64,000 bases of DNA from Phycisphaerae bacterium (GTDB lineage Bacteria > Planctomycetota > Phycisphaerae > UBA1845 > PWPN01), in assembly GCA_018003015.1 (NCBI GenBank), contig JAGNEZ010000003.1, positions 153,889 through 217,888 of the forward strand, read 5' to 3'. Below are positions 1 through 9,278 of the stretch, piece by piece; the stretch's first letter is position 1, and each line of letters starts with the position of its first letter. The position numbers were made by a program, and so were the translations under genes. Below the pieces are notes generated by a model that made no database searches, had not been told where the DNA came from, and was given only the letters and a program-made list of their open reading frames with translations.

Positions 1-1
1 G

Positions 2-439
2 ACCGAGGCCGTCGTCGAGGCCGCCAGATCCGGCCGGCCATTCCTGGGCATCTGCCTCGGCCTGCAAATGCTCTTCGACGTCAGCCACGAGGACGGCGAG
101 TACCGGGGCCTGGGGATTATCCCGGGCCGGGTGTTGCGCTTTGACTTCTCCGATCTGCCCGGCGGCCGCGAGCTCAAGATCCCTCACATGGGCTGGAACC
201 GCCTCAGCTGGGAGCGACCCTGCCCGCTGATGACCGGCCTCGACAGCGGCACCTGGTTCTACTTTGTCCACTCCTACTACGTCCTTCCCGACGAGGGCGC
301 GGTGTCGTTCGGCACCTGCGAGTATGGTCGGCCGTTCACCGCGATGATCTGGCGGGACAACCTCTTCGCCACCCAGTTCCACCCGGAGAAGAGCCAGGAG
401 AAGGGCCTGCTCATGCTCAAGAACTTCGCGGCGCTGTGA
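2..439 (+). CDS. hisH: Imidazole glycerol phosphate synthase subunit HisH, 3' part
   Basis: This is the C-terminal 145 residues of the glutaminase subunit of imidazole glycerol phosphate synthase; the start lies outside the window. HisH hydrolyses glutamine and passes ammonia to HisF in histidine biosynthesis, in the cytoplasm. The class I amidotransferase nucleophile elbow GICLGLQ (Cys near residue 18 of the visible part) and the catalytic His-Glu of FHPEKS near the C-terminus are both present, as is the HisH-typical HSYY segment. The frame is open from base 2. The next gene begins 75 bp downstream and is unrelated, so no further his gene follows on this side. Confidence 0.95.
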   Translation, partial: TEAVVEAARSGRPFLGICLGLQMLFDVSHEDGEYRGLGIIPGRVLRFDFSDLPGGRELKIPHMGWNRLSWERPCPLMTGLDSGTWFYFVHSYYVLPDEGAVSFGTCEYGRPFTAMIWRDNLFATQFHPEKSQEKGLLMLKNFAAL

Positions 440-514
440 CAGGTCGATTGAATTGGCGCGGCAGAGCGGACACCGAGGCCCAGCGGTCCCCGGCCGCGAC
501 AACCGGGAGTACCC

Positions 515-1462
515 ATGCCCTGCGACGCACTGATGGTTCTCGGTTCGCTGGTCTTGCTCTACCTTGGAGCCGCGGGGCTGGTGCGCGGCTCGGCTTCCCT
601 TGCCCTGCGGCTTGGCCTGACACCGCTGGTCGTAGGGCTCACCGTGGTCGCCTACGGCACGAGCATGCCGGAGCTCGTGGTCAGCAGCAAGGCGGCGCTG
701 GCCCATCAGGGAGACATTGCCGTTGGCAATGCCGTCGGCTCGAACATCCTCAACATAGGCGTCATCCTGGGGATGACCGCCCTCATCTGCCCGCTACGGG
801 TCCAGTTCCAACTCGTCAGAGTGGATACGCCCGTCATGATTGGAGCATCTGTGCTGTTCCTGGCCATGTTCCGCGACGCTCACGTCAGCCGTCCGGAGGC
901 CGCGGTGTTGTTCCTGGGCATTGTGGTCTACACCATCGCGAACATCCACCTCGGCCGCCAGCACGCCGCCGCCGAGATCCGGAATGCGTTCGACGCATCC
1001 ATCCCGGGCCTGAGCCGACACTGGGCGTTAGATCTGTTCTTCATCCTGATCGGACTCCTCGTCCTGGTCGTCGGCTCGCGTCTGCTCGTCACCGGTTCGG
1101 TCAACCTCGCCCGGGCCTGGGGCGTCAGCGAAGCTGCCATCGGCCTGACGATCGTGGCCGCGGGCACCAGCATGCCGGAGCTCGCCACCTCAATCGTCGC
1201 CGCCTGGAAGAAACAGGCGGACATCGCCCTGGGCAACATTGTCGGATCGAACATCTACAACCTGCTCTGCATTCTTGGCGCCTCCGGCCTCCTGGCTCCG
1301 ATCGACGCTGCCGGCATCAGCGCCTTCGACCTGGGTGTGATGCTGGGGACCTCGGCGATCCTGCTTCCGATCCTCTGGACCGGCTTCCGCCTGAGACGCT
1401 GGGAGGGTGCCTTGCTGCTGCTAATGTACTGCGGCTACGTCGCCGTTCTTTGGCCGAAGTAG
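515..1462 (+). CDS. Calcium/sodium antiporter (CaCA family)
   Basis: A 315-residue inner-membrane cation exchanger of the CaCA superfamily (YrbG-like), expected to exchange Ca2+ for Na+ or H+. It shows the two inverted alpha-repeats that form the ion-binding site: GTSMPELVVSS with GNAVGSNILN in the N-terminal half, and GTSMPELATS with GNIVGSNIYN in the C-terminal half. The acidic residues of both GTSMPE motifs are intact. About ten hydrophobic segments cover the protein, and the length is typical. A GGGAG-like ribosome site lies about 6 bp before the ATG. It converges with the glycoside hydrolase gene, whose stop is 6 bp away. Confidence 0.92.
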   Translation: MPCDALMVLGSLVLLYLGAAGLVRGSASLALRLGLTPLVVGLTVVAYGTSMPELVVSSKAALAHQGDIAVGNAVGSNILNIGVILGMTALICPLRVQFQLVRVDTPVMIGASVLFLAMFRDAHVSRPEAAVLFLGIVVYTIANIHLGRQHAAAEIRNAFDASIPGLSRHWALDLFFILIGLLVLVVGSRLLVTGSVNLARAWGVSEAAIGLTIVAAGTSMPELATSIVAAWKKQADIALGNIVGSNIYNLLCILGASGLLAPIDAAGISAFDLGVMLGTSAILLPILWTGFRLRRWEGALLLLMYCGYVAVLWPK

Positions 1463-1468
1463 GCCGCC

Positions 1469-3367
1469 TCACGGCCTGGCGGCGGCCCCGCCCTCAGCCG
1501 ACACCAGCTCGAGCAGGGTGATCGAGTTGGCCTGGAGAATGCCGTCCCAGGTGAACGAGCCGTCAACGTGGCCGCTCCGGGTCATGGTCAGATCGGCCTG
1601 GTCGCGATCGTGCCAGACGTTGCTGTGGGTCGCGTCCACGGTCCACTCCTGCCAACGCGAGGACTTGATCGAAGCGGGCAAGCTGTCGATGCTCAATCGA
1701 ACCGTGCGTCGCAGGGCATGGCGGAACCGGAAGTTGACCATGACCACGGCCAGGCGTGGCTTCTTCTCGTCCCAGGCCGCTACCGCGCAGATGTCCTCGT
1801 CGCCGCCGGCCACGGCCAGCCACCGCCCGCTCAGTTGATTGAAGATCCGGGCCATATGATAGGTCGGCTTGGTCACGTTATCCTTCATCAGCATGCTGTA
1901 GTCGCCGCGGAAACCCATGTCGTTCTGCTTGACGTAGAAGAAGCAGGGGCGATCGATGCCGTGCGGTAGAAACGCCCGGATGACCCCGTCGGCGCAGTAG
2001 GCCGCACCGATTTCGTGATCCTGCGGACGATCCGCCCACCAGGCTTCGTTCCACTCCGTCACCATGAAGTGCGTGACGCTCTTCTGGAACTCGGGAAAGT
2101 CGCTGAGATACCCGCGGAAGACCTCGGCTTCCTTGGCCATGACTTCGGCGGACTGGAAGTACTCATGCCAACTGACGAAATCGAGGGGGAGCTTCTGCTG
2201 CCGGCACCAGAGCATCAGGCCGCGGGCGAAACCCTTGCCGTGAACACAATGGCCGTGCTCCGGGCTGCTCTCCATCGGCCCGCTGGCCAAGGCCGGACCA
2301 CCGATCTTGGCCTCGGCGTCGGCCCGGAGAACGCCGCGAGCGGAGGCCTGGTAGAGCTTGCAGTAGGCCTCGAACCGGCGGACCACCTCGCGGTCGCTCT
2401 GGTGTGTGCCCAGAGCCTCGTCGTAGAGCTTCTGGAAAGCCTCGCTGCCGGTGTCCTGCGGCCCGGGCTTCAACCAGCCGGTGTTCACCTCGTTCCACAC
2501 CTCCCAGTAAGGCACACGCCGACCACGGTCCAGGCATCGTTTGGCCGCCAAGTAGCACAGTTCCTCCCACAACACATAGTCTCGCGGGGCGCTCTGTCGA
2601 TCGGGATTGGGCACGGCGTCGAGCACTTCGGGCATATACGACACCGCCAGGATGGGGACCGTGCCGGCCTTGGCCATGAAGTCCACCCGCCGATCCAGGT
2701 CCGTCCACTCATGAACGAGCTTGCCATCAGGATCCTTCTTCAACGCATGGGTGAGCACGTTATCCATGCGGAACCACTTGAACCCGCCGTCCTTCAGCCG
2801 CGCGGCGGTGCTGTCCTCGTAGTCAGCGAGCCCCCCCCCCTGGCTGAGTCCGACGATGCCATCGGGGACCACGCCCGCCAGGTGAGCAGCGTCGATCCGC
2901 AGTCCCACCCGTCCCGTCGCCCGCTTGGGATCGATCAATGCCCAGTTGGCTTCATCGAAGTTGTCCCCCCCTTGGACCTTCTTGTAGACCTGCACGGCAA
3001 GGCTGACGCTCTGCCCGGGCACGGCCTTCTCACTCACCATCACCAGGGCAGGATGGTCGTTGTCGAACCGGCACCGCAGCGTGCCGTCGAGCCAGACCTC
3101 GCCCCCGTCACCCGCGGCGATCCGCAAACCGACCGGCTGACCGGCAGCGGGCCGGCCCTCGATCGTCTCGGGAATCCCCAGATCCGCGAACAGCCAGCAG
3201 AACCTGTCCGGGTGCGGCAGCTTGTCACCCGGCCTGATCGGTTTCAGATCCCCCCTACCATCGCCGGGCCGGCTCTCCCGCTCATCACTCGGCGGCCCCA
3301 CCCGCCATTGAGCCTCAACTTCGGCAACCCCGATGAGAACCGAAACCAGTAGAATACGTCTGATCAT
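1469..3367 (-). CDS. Secreted glycoside hydrolase, clan GH-A (GH39-like)
   Basis: A 632-residue exported protein with a cleavable signal peptide (hydrophobic residues 4-15, AEA-Q type end). After an N-terminal beta-rich region comes a TIM-barrel-like domain with the clan GH-A catalytic pair: the acid/base glutamate in YWEVWNEVN near residue 290 and the likely nucleophile in MVTEWNEAWW near residue 437. The closest family by motif appears to be GH39 (beta-xylosidase/iduronidase type), but substrate cannot be read from sequence. A GAGAGG ribosome site precedes the ATG by about 9 bp. A run of ten G on the coding strand (2831-2840) encodes consecutive glycines and is a slippage-prone site. Confidence 0.8.
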   Translation of the reverse strand: MIRRILLVSVLIGVAEVEAQWRVGPPSDERESRPGDGRGDLKPIRPGDKLPHPDRFCWLFADLGIPETIEGRPAAGQPVGLRIAAGDGGEVWLDGTLRCRFDNDHPALVMVSEKAVPGQSVSLAVQVYKKVQGGDNFDEANWALIDPKRATGRVGLRIDAAHLAGVVPDGIVGLSQGGGLADYEDSTAARLKDGGFKWFRMDNVLTHALKKDPDGKLVHEWTDLDRRVDFMAKAGTVPILAVSYMPEVLDAVPNPDRQSAPRDYVLWEELCYLAAKRCLDRGRRVPYWEVWNEVNTGWLKPGPQDTGSEAFQKLYDEALGTHQSDREVVRRFEAYCKLYQASARGVLRADAEAKIGGPALASGPMESSPEHGHCVHGKGFARGLMLWCRQQKLPLDFVSWHEYFQSAEVMAKEAEVFRGYLSDFPEFQKSVTHFMVTEWNEAWWADRPQDHEIGAAYCADGVIRAFLPHGIDRPCFFYVKQNDMGFRGDYSMLMKDNVTKPTYHMARIFNQLSGRWLAVAGGDEDICAVAAWDEKKPRLAVVMVNFRFRHALRRTVRLSIDSLPASIKSSRWQEWTVDATHSNVWHDRDQADLTMTRSGHVDGSFTWDGILQANSITLLELVSAEGGAAARP

Positions 3368-4025
3368 GCTTAGTACCTCTCAGCGACGAGGAGACCCCGC
3401 ACATCCGAAGGCGACTTGCATATGCGAACCCACACCCGGAGGCAAATTTGCAGCTGAGTCGGGCAACCGCGTACCGAACAGCACCACCGCCAAAACAGCA
3501 TCCAGGATGCAACGGCGATCAGGCTTCGGCGACTGACGGCCCTCCGCCATTAACGCGTTTTACGGGTCGATCGCGCCAGTTCATGACCGTTCAATGCTAG
3601 CTTATGAATACATTATCTACACAATCACTTCGAGCGTGACCAAGGCCGGTCATTGGCCTGAAAATTGATTTGTTTTTATTTCACTTCTGTCTATCTCCGC
3701 TCGCGTCAAGGTTGGGATTGACATAAGGCCTATGCCTGATTAGCTTTAAGTACGCGGGCCAAAGTAGCTGGGACGTATCTGACAGCTTCTTGGCCGCAGA
3801 AGATGACGGCGACCGCAGTCGACGAACGGCGAGGCAAGGGTTCCGGCGTATGCCACACCCGGTCACCCAATACCCCAGTCGGAGGTGGGTTGTACCGGTT
3901 CGGCGGTCTTCCGCCCAGTTTTGTCCGCGCCGTCCAGAAAGAACCAATAAGCGAACAGCGGTCTCCGCCCCGTCGCGTGGCGGGGGATGGAGACCACAGA
4001 CCTCGACATGAAACGGAGGAGCGAG
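3368..4025. other. Divergent intergenic region, 658 bp
   Basis: No gene is supported here. The region separates the glycoside hydrolase (minus) from the PEP-CTERM gene (plus) and must hold both promoters. The middle (about 3590-3740) is clearly AT-richer than its surroundings. On the plus strand TTGACA at 3718 is followed after 17 bp by TAGCTT, a possible but weak sigma70 promoter. The short frames in 3680-4010 have no recognisable protein. Confidence 0.5.
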
Positions 4026-4661
4026 ATGAGGACCATCGTCTTTGCAGCGGCAGTCGTGGCTATCGCGGGAGCGTCGGCCATCGGCTTGCCCGGAACGGCC
4101 TGGCAGCCGATCGAGAGTTCGTTCAACGGCTATGCTGGTGAAACCTACCCGATGGAACCAGGGATTCCGTGGGACGGCATGTGGGGCACCAACCACCAGT
4201 ATGTGGGCAGCGACGGCGCGAACACACGGGCTTGGCTGGCGACCGGCCCCGGCCCGCACACCCCTGAGAGCGCGGCCCAGAATGCCGGCGCCAACGGCAC
4301 CTACATGTGGTTGAAGCAGGGAAGCACGCTGTACGCCAAATGGGATTTTGGCTGGGATATCACCCGGGCGTGGAGCGCCATTCGCCTGACCAGCGTGGAC
4401 ACCGGCACCTCCTGGATCCTGCCCATCGATCGTCTGGACGGCGACTTCACAGCCCTCCCGGGCGCCGGCTACAGCTTCACCACCGCCTATGAAGGCAGTG
4501 GGATCAATGGCACACGTCGGGTCTGGTGGAATTTCAACGCAGCAGACGTGCCCACGAACACCGCCTTGTACACCATCGAGGCCTATGGGGTAGTTCCCGA
4601 GCCCAGCAGCCTGCTGCTGCTCGCCCTGGGCGTTCTGTTCCTGCGACGCAAGGCCAACTGA
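4026..4661 (+). CDS. PEP-CTERM sorting domain protein
   Basis: A 211-residue exported protein. Residues 1-20 form a signal peptide ending near GASA, and the C-terminus carries a full PEP-CTERM signal: VVPEPSSL, a hydrophobic helix and an RRK basic tail, which directs processing by exosortase and attachment to the cell surface or matrix. The ATG at 4026 is chosen because GGAGGAG ends 5 bp before it; two upstream in-frame ATGs lack such a site. The central region (about residues 35-125: PWDGMWGTN, TGPGP, MWLKQGSTLY) is clearly similar to the central region of the dockerin-like protein at 7393-9087. Its function is unknown. Confidence 0.88.
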   Translation: MRTIVFAAAVVAIAGASAIGLPGTAWQPIESSFNGYAGETYPMEPGIPWDGMWGTNHQYVGSDGANTRAWLATGPGPHTPESAAQNAGANGTYMWLKQGSTLYAKWDFGWDITRAWSAIRLTSVDTGTSWILPIDRLDGDFTALPGAGYSFTTAYEGSGINGTRRVWWNFNAADVPTNTALYTIEAYGVVPEPSSLLLLALGVLFLRRKAN

Positions 4662-4886
4662 CGCTCTTCCCACGCATTCGGCAGCTTCACGACGATCGGC
4701 GGCAGAGCGGGGCATGATGTGATGGCCCTGCTCTGCCTCCTTCGCTGCAGACAATGATGAACGGATCGGCCCCGCCCGCACCTCAGGGTGCCCAATGCCA
4801 AGGGGCGGAGGCGTTCACTGGATCCCCTATTGGCCTGGCGGGCTTTCGGCGGTTCACCCTGGCGAGCCCGGAGAGGAGCAGAGACG

Positions 4887-5987
4887 ATGACCCGACGACT
4901 AATCGCCTTAACTCTCGGCGCCGCGACGTTCCTTGCACCGTCGACTCAAGCTCAGACGTTCACCACGGTCTTCAGCGACACCTTTGACGGGGGTGTCTCG
5001 CGCTCAACGTGGCCCAAAGTCGAAGGCAAGATCAATGTCTTCCCCATGCAGTATCTGGAAGGCAGCTCCACCTCGGGCCACAAGGACCATACCGGAAACG
5101 GCGGCCAAGCGGCTACCGAGATCCCCAACAACCCTTTCCCCTATGCCGCCTATCACGAGTTCGAGGTCCTGCCGCAACTCGACATCCTCAAAGTCGGCGC
5201 CTGGATCTGGCAGGACGTCGAACGGCCGCTGTGTACCGCGGAAGCCTGGCCGGTACGGGGTATGGTCGGTCTCACCTCGCTGCCCGGCGAGGCCCTCGCT
5301 CTCCCGCCGGGACCGATGGGCCCCAACGTGGTCTATCCTTATGACGATTTCGCCTTCATCGGCGTGGAAATGCCGGTCTCCAACAACCCCGAGGATCCAA
5401 TCCAGAAGTTCTATCGCTGGCGAACCAAGACCGACGGATGGAACCTGACCACCGTACCCCGCAAGGTGGACTTCGTCTGCCACGGCACTCAGACCTGGCG
5501 GCACGTCGAGATCGTGGTCCACCCTTACTCGGGCCAGGTCGGCGACATCGAGTTCTTCATCGATGGCCAGTTGGTCGGCCAAGGCCGTCGAGCCCCCGGC
5601 CCGGACGGCACCGGAGTCCCGCTCCGTCGCATCCAGCTCGGCTCCCGGTTTCCCGAAGAGGAGGACGCAACCAACGTTCGCCCGCCCTACAGCTATGAGT
5701 TCTTCTGGTTCGACGATGTCGAACTGAGCACCGCCTCGCCCTGCCACGAGCCCCGGGCCGACGTCGACGGAGATACCGATGTCGACCAGGTCGATTTCGG
5801 TCTGTTTCAGCGATGCTACACAGGACCCAGTCCCATCACTCCCTACGATCTGACCGCCTGCGGATGCCTGGATATCGATGCCGATTGGACCATCGGCGCG
5901 ACCGACCTGGACTCGTTCTCGTCCTGCTACTCCGGCCCAACCCTGGGGGCTGACGCCAGCTGCGATGCGGGAACGCCGCTGCCCTAG
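4887..5987 (+). CDS. Exported protein with C-terminal dockerin-like module
   Basis: A 366-residue exported protein. The ATG at 4887 has GAGAGGAG upstream and starts a signal peptide ending at TQAQ; an upstream in-frame ATG would give an unlikely basic extension. The body looks like a beta-sandwich (EIVVHPYSG, IEFFIDGQLVGQGRR), resembling concanavalin-like folds that bind glycans. The C-terminus has two EF-hand-like loops (DVDGDTDVDQVDFGLFQRC and a second) with four cysteines, the planctomycete-type dockerin-like module. It is a paralogue of the next gene, 26 bp downstream, and the two are probably cotranscribed. The ligand is unknown. Confidence 0.82.
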   Translation: MTRRLIALTLGAATFLAPSTQAQTFTTVFSDTFDGGVSRSTWPKVEGKINVFPMQYLEGSSTSGHKDHTGNGGQAATEIPNNPFPYAAYHEFEVLPQLDILKVGAWIWQDVERPLCTAEAWPVRGMVGLTSLPGEALALPPGPMGPNVVYPYDDFAFIGVEMPVSNNPEDPIQKFYRWRTKTDGWNLTTVPRKVDFVCHGTQTWRHVEIVVHPYSGQVGDIEFFIDGQLVGQGRRAPGPDGTGVPLRRIQLGSRFPEEEDATNVRPPYSYEFFWFDDVELSTASPCHEPRADVDGDTDVDQVDFGLFQRCYTGPSPITPYDLTACGCLDIDADWTIGATDLDSFSSCYSGPTLGADASCDAGTPLP

Positions 5988-6013
5988 CCTCGCGATGCCC
6001 GACGGAGGCGACC

Positions 6014-7102
6014 ATGCTCTGTGCCACACTCCTGACCACGATCGCGGCCGCGGCGCTGCCTTCGGCCACGACCCAGCTTCCGTTCTACGAGAACTTCGAG
6101 CCAGTGAAGCTGGACGGCACGAGCTGGAGCTTCCTGACCGAGTGGCTCGCGTGCGATTCGCCGGCAAATCGAAAGACCACTTGTCCGGTGGATCCGATGC
6201 TCCCCAAGGGTTGGCCCAACCCCGCCCCAAACGATGCCCAGACCTGGGGACCTTACAAGTTTGAGACCTGGCCGGACAAGGACACCGGCGGTCGGGTCTT
6301 CTCCGGCCAACGTTCCGGCCGCCAGCCGATCTGGGACCCCATGTGGGCCGCGATCCTCCACGTATTCGATCCGCCGCTCGAACCCGGCCATCTGCGGGCC
6401 AAGACCCAGTTCTACGACCCGGCCGACATCCTGTGCGACTGCGATCCTTGGGGACCACCCTCCCGACCGAATTTCGACGACCACGGCTGGCTCATCCTGA
6501 CCGAACCCAATCGCACCGAGTACTTCGTGCTTGCCGTGGACTCCAAGATCAGTTGGGAGTACTACTCCTGGGCGACGATGGCCGACGGCTGGCACCTCAC
6601 GCCGGTTCCGCGGACCCAGGGCTGGCACCGGCTGGAGATCGTCGTCCATCCGTACTCGGGCGCGGTCGGCGATGTCGAGTTCCTGATCGACGGCATGGTC
6701 ATCAGTCAGGGCCGGCGGATGCCCGGCCAGGGCGACGGCATCGACGTCACTTGGCTGCGTCTCGGGGGCGATCCCCGGCTGCTCACCGAGGGGTACCTGA
6801 CCAACACCTTCGAGGAGTTTTGGTACGACGAGGTCGCTCTGACCTTCTGCCGAAACGAACCCCGGTTCGATGCCGATCGCGATGGCGACGTCGACCACGC
6901 CGACTTCGGCATCTTGCAGGCCTGCCTTTCCGGCCCGGCCAATGCATTCGTGGCCAACCCGCCCTTCAACGGCAGCGCCTGCCAATGCCTCGATGCCGAC
7001 GGCGACCGGGACGCAGACGCCGACGATCTGGCGGTCTTCACCCGCTGCTACTCCGGCCCGGCCATTCCCGCCCTCCGAGGCTGCGACAACCCGGCGCCGT
7101 GA
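6014..7102 (+). CDS. Exported protein with C-terminal dockerin-like module (paralogue)
   Basis: A 362-residue exported protein starting with a short signal peptide (LLTTIAAAALPSA). GGAGG lies 5 bp before the ATG. It shares the core segment EIVVHPYSG, VEFLIDG and QGRRMPG with the preceding gene, so the two arose by tandem duplication and then diverged strongly at their N-terminal halves. The C-terminus carries the four-cysteine dockerin-like module (DADRDGDVDHADFGILQAC, then CQCLDADGDRDADADDL). Role inferred: surface or complex-bound carbohydrate-associated protein; no catalytic motif was recognised. Confidence 0.82.
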   Translation: MLCATLLTTIAAAALPSATTQLPFYENFEPVKLDGTSWSFLTEWLACDSPANRKTTCPVDPMLPKGWPNPAPNDAQTWGPYKFETWPDKDTGGRVFSGQRSGRQPIWDPMWAAILHVFDPPLEPGHLRAKTQFYDPADILCDCDPWGPPSRPNFDDHGWLILTEPNRTEYFVLAVDSKISWEYYSWATMADGWHLTPVPRTQGWHRLEIVVHPYSGAVGDVEFLIDGMVISQGRRMPGQGDGIDVTWLRLGGDPRLLTEGYLTNTFEEFWYDEVALTFCRNEPRFDADRDGDVDHADFGILQACLSGPANAFVANPPFNGSACQCLDADGDRDADADDLAVFTRCYSGPAIPALRGCDNPAP

Positions 7103-7229
7103 TACCACGGCTTCTGTCGCCCCTCACCACCCGATACCACTACAGCTCCAGCCACAACTCGAGCAGTTAATCGTGTTAATGGGGAGCAACGCAACTTCAG
7201 TATTCATAAACACTTGCTAACCGATGACG

Positions 7230-7258
7230 TTGCTTCGTCTCCGCCGTGGTGTTAGAAT
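7230..7258 (+). promoter_or_regulatory. Putative sigma70 promoter for the 7393 gene
   Basis: TTGCTT (7230-7235) and TAGAAT (7253-7258) are separated by exactly 17 bp. The predicted transcript would start near 7265 and give a leader of about 130 nt before the ATG at 7393. The rest of the 290-bp gap holds nothing else recognisable. Confidence 0.45.
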
Positions 7259-7392
7259 GAAGATCAGGAATCGCAGAGCGTGTCACCATCGGCTCATGGA
7301 GGCTTGTGAATCCGTCGGTTGCTCCCGCCGTACCCGCGTAGGCCTGTGACGACGCCCCGGAAGACCGCCACCCTGCCCGAAGGAGGTTTGTG

Positions 7393-9087
7393 ATGAGATC
7401 TCACTTGATTGTCTGTCTGCTTGCCACCCTGGCAGCCGCCGATTCCGCCAGCGCCCAGCGGGTCTGGTACCTGAAGCCAGACCGATTCGACGGCAACTGG
7501 CACAGTGAAGCCGCCGGCGGCTATGACGATGGCACGCCGATGTTCGACGGCCGCTACTGGTGGGGCCAGGGGTTCGATGGCGTCCGCCGGGCCTACTGGA
7601 AGTTCGACAACAACGACAATTGCCTGGGGCCGGAGATCCCCGACGAGCCAAACATCTACAAGATCGAGTACTTCGTGCCTTCCGCCCATGCCACGGCCTA
7701 CTCTCCGCTGGAAGTCATCATGGACGGCTACGACCAGTGGAAGTATTGGGATCCCAATGTCCCGTGGAACGGCCAGTACGGCACCAACCGCCAGTGGATC
7801 CAGACCAACGAGAACAACCAGGGGCGGTGGATGGACACCGGCCCGGGACCACAGTGTCCCAACTGGGATGCGGGCCTGCCCTATCCCCGCTGCGGCGCCA
7901 GCGGTAACGGTGGCTTCGTTTGGCTCAAACGCGGGTCGGTGATGTACGTCATGTTCAACCACGCCTGGTACGATGACGCCAGCGAGGTGGGCGTTTCTGC
8001 CCTGCGGATCACGGAGATGAACCCTATCCAGACCGGGGTCTGTGGTCCGCCCGCGGCCGGGGGTCCGCTCGACTTGGGCTGCGTCGGCAACGCCGATGCC
8101 CTACTCGGCGTCGGCTCGGACACCACCTCCTCCGACGACAACGATCGTTTTGCCAACGGCGAGCGGAGCATGATCGCCAAGGACGATCACACCCTGGGGG
8201 CCGAGGGCTACGTCCGGCCATGCCAGGATCACCTCGACCCAAGTCTCCTGCCCACGCCGCTGACGCCCGGCTTGCCCCCGAATGGGGTATTCACCGTCCA
8301 GATCCCGGGCTCACCCCGGTTTCAGCTCCGCTATGATGGATGGAATTCCATCAAATGGGATGGTGGGGACACCTTGGCAGGTCCTTTCCGCCCCGAGAAC
8401 GTCTTCGTGCTCAACCCGGATGGTCCGCGCGAGTTCCTGCCCGGCCCCTACGCTCAGATTCACCTTCTGACTGTGGGCAACGGAGACAACAACGGAGAAC
8501 TAGTCGTCGAGGCGATCTACAACGATCAGACCGTCGATTCCCGGGCTTTCAAGCTGTACAACTGGTTCGGGACGGACGGGGACGATAATTCTCAGGCTGT
8601 AGGCGTGGGTGGCCGATTAAGGAGTAGTGGACCGGACGTGGTCGGCTTTCAGCGGGTTCGGCACAACGGGACGAACCAAAGCGGCGGCAACCATGACGGA
8701 GCGTTTCTCCTTTACCACGCGGCCCAGATCGATGCCCGGAAAACCCTGAGCCGGATCCGATTGCGGATTCAGGCGGACGAGCGGGGTTTGGGCGGTCGGA
8801 TCGCCGTGGTGGGGGTGTCGCTGGACAAGAGTTCCTGCCACGCGCCGGTCTTTGACGCAGCCGGTTCGGGGACGGATGGTACCGAGCCGGACGGGGCGGT
8901 CGATCAGCGGGACTTTGGCGTCCTCCAGACCTGTCTTTACGGCACATCGCCGTTCGATTCCGGGGTATGTGCCTGTTTCGACGTGGTGGGGGACGGGGTC
9001 ATCGACGGTTCCGACTTGGACCGGTTTTTGAAGTGCTGGACGGGACCGGCTCCGGCAGCCCCGGTGCCCGCGGACTGTGCGAAGTGA
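7393..9087 (+). CDS. Exported protein with dockerin-like module
   Basis: A 564-residue exported protein. AGGAGG at 7381-7386 supports ATG at 7393 over the GTG one codon upstream. A signal peptide ends at ADSASAQ. Residues 80-190 (PWNGQYGTNRQW, TGPGPQCP, VWLKRGSVMY) match the central region of the PEP-CTERM protein at 4026-4661, so one unrecognised domain is used with two different C-terminal sorting modules. A second, larger beta-rich region follows. The C-terminus is a four-cysteine dockerin-like module with two Ca-loop candidates. No catalytic motif was recognised. Confidence 0.8.
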   Translation: MRSHLIVCLLATLAAADSASAQRVWYLKPDRFDGNWHSEAAGGYDDGTPMFDGRYWWGQGFDGVRRAYWKFDNNDNCLGPEIPDEPNIYKIEYFVPSAHATAYSPLEVIMDGYDQWKYWDPNVPWNGQYGTNRQWIQTNENNQGRWMDTGPGPQCPNWDAGLPYPRCGASGNGGFVWLKRGSVMYVMFNHAWYDDASEVGVSALRITEMNPIQTGVCGPPAAGGPLDLGCVGNADALLGVGSDTTSSDDNDRFANGERSMIAKDDHTLGAEGYVRPCQDHLDPSLLPTPLTPGLPPNGVFTVQIPGSPRFQLRYDGWNSIKWDGGDTLAGPFRPENVFVLNPDGPREFLPGPYAQIHLLTVGNGDNNGELVVEAIYNDQTVDSRAFKLYNWFGTDGDDNSQAVGVGGRLRSSGPDVVGFQRVRHNGTNQSGGNHDGAFLLYHAAQIDARKTLSRIRLRIQADERGLGGRIAVVGVSLDKSSCHAPVFDAAGSGTDGTEPDGAVDQRDFGVLQTCLYGTSPFDSGVCACFDVVGDGVIDGSDLDRFLKCWTGPAPAAPVPADCAK

Positions 9088-9137
9088 GGTAAGCCAGGCA
9101 AGTGTGATAGTTGTGATGTTCCCCCGGGGGCAGGGGA

Positions 9138-9157
9138 GAGCCAGACCTTCCTGGCTC
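9138..9157 (+). terminator. Hairpin, possible terminator after the 7393 gene
   Basis: A perfect 7-bp stem (GAGCCAG / CTGGCTC) with a 6-nt loop lies 50 bp after the stop codon. No T-run follows, so intrinsic termination is uncertain. A CCCCCGGGGG palindrome sits just before it (9121-9130). Confidence 0.3.
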
Positions 9158-9200
9158 GTTGACTGAGGATGCCAAGGCGTCGAATGTGACCGGTAACCTC

Positions 9201-9229
9201 TTGAAAGACGCGATGGAATCGGCTAGAGT
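9201..9229 (+). promoter_or_regulatory. Putative sigma70 promoter for the 9279 pseudopilin gene
   Basis: TTGAAA (9201-9206) and TAGAGT (9224-9229) have a 17-bp spacer. The predicted start near 9236 gives a leader of about 40 nt that contains the AAGGAG ribosome site before the ATG at 9279. Confidence 0.5.
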
Positions 9230-9278
9230 CTAGTAGTCAGGATTAGCCCGTCGAGGAAGCCCTTACAAGGAGTATCAC

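Noticed and set aside
3681..4781. Long minus-strand open frame over the PEP-CTERM gene
   Set aside because: It is antisense to a gene with signal peptide, ribosome site and PEP-CTERM end, and its protein is low-complexity Arg/Ala/Gly with no motif.
5004..7108. Two long minus-strand frames (5004-6458 and 5984-7108) opposite the dockerin-like genes
   Set aside because: Typical antisense openness in GC-rich DNA; the plus-strand genes have signal peptides and conserved modules.
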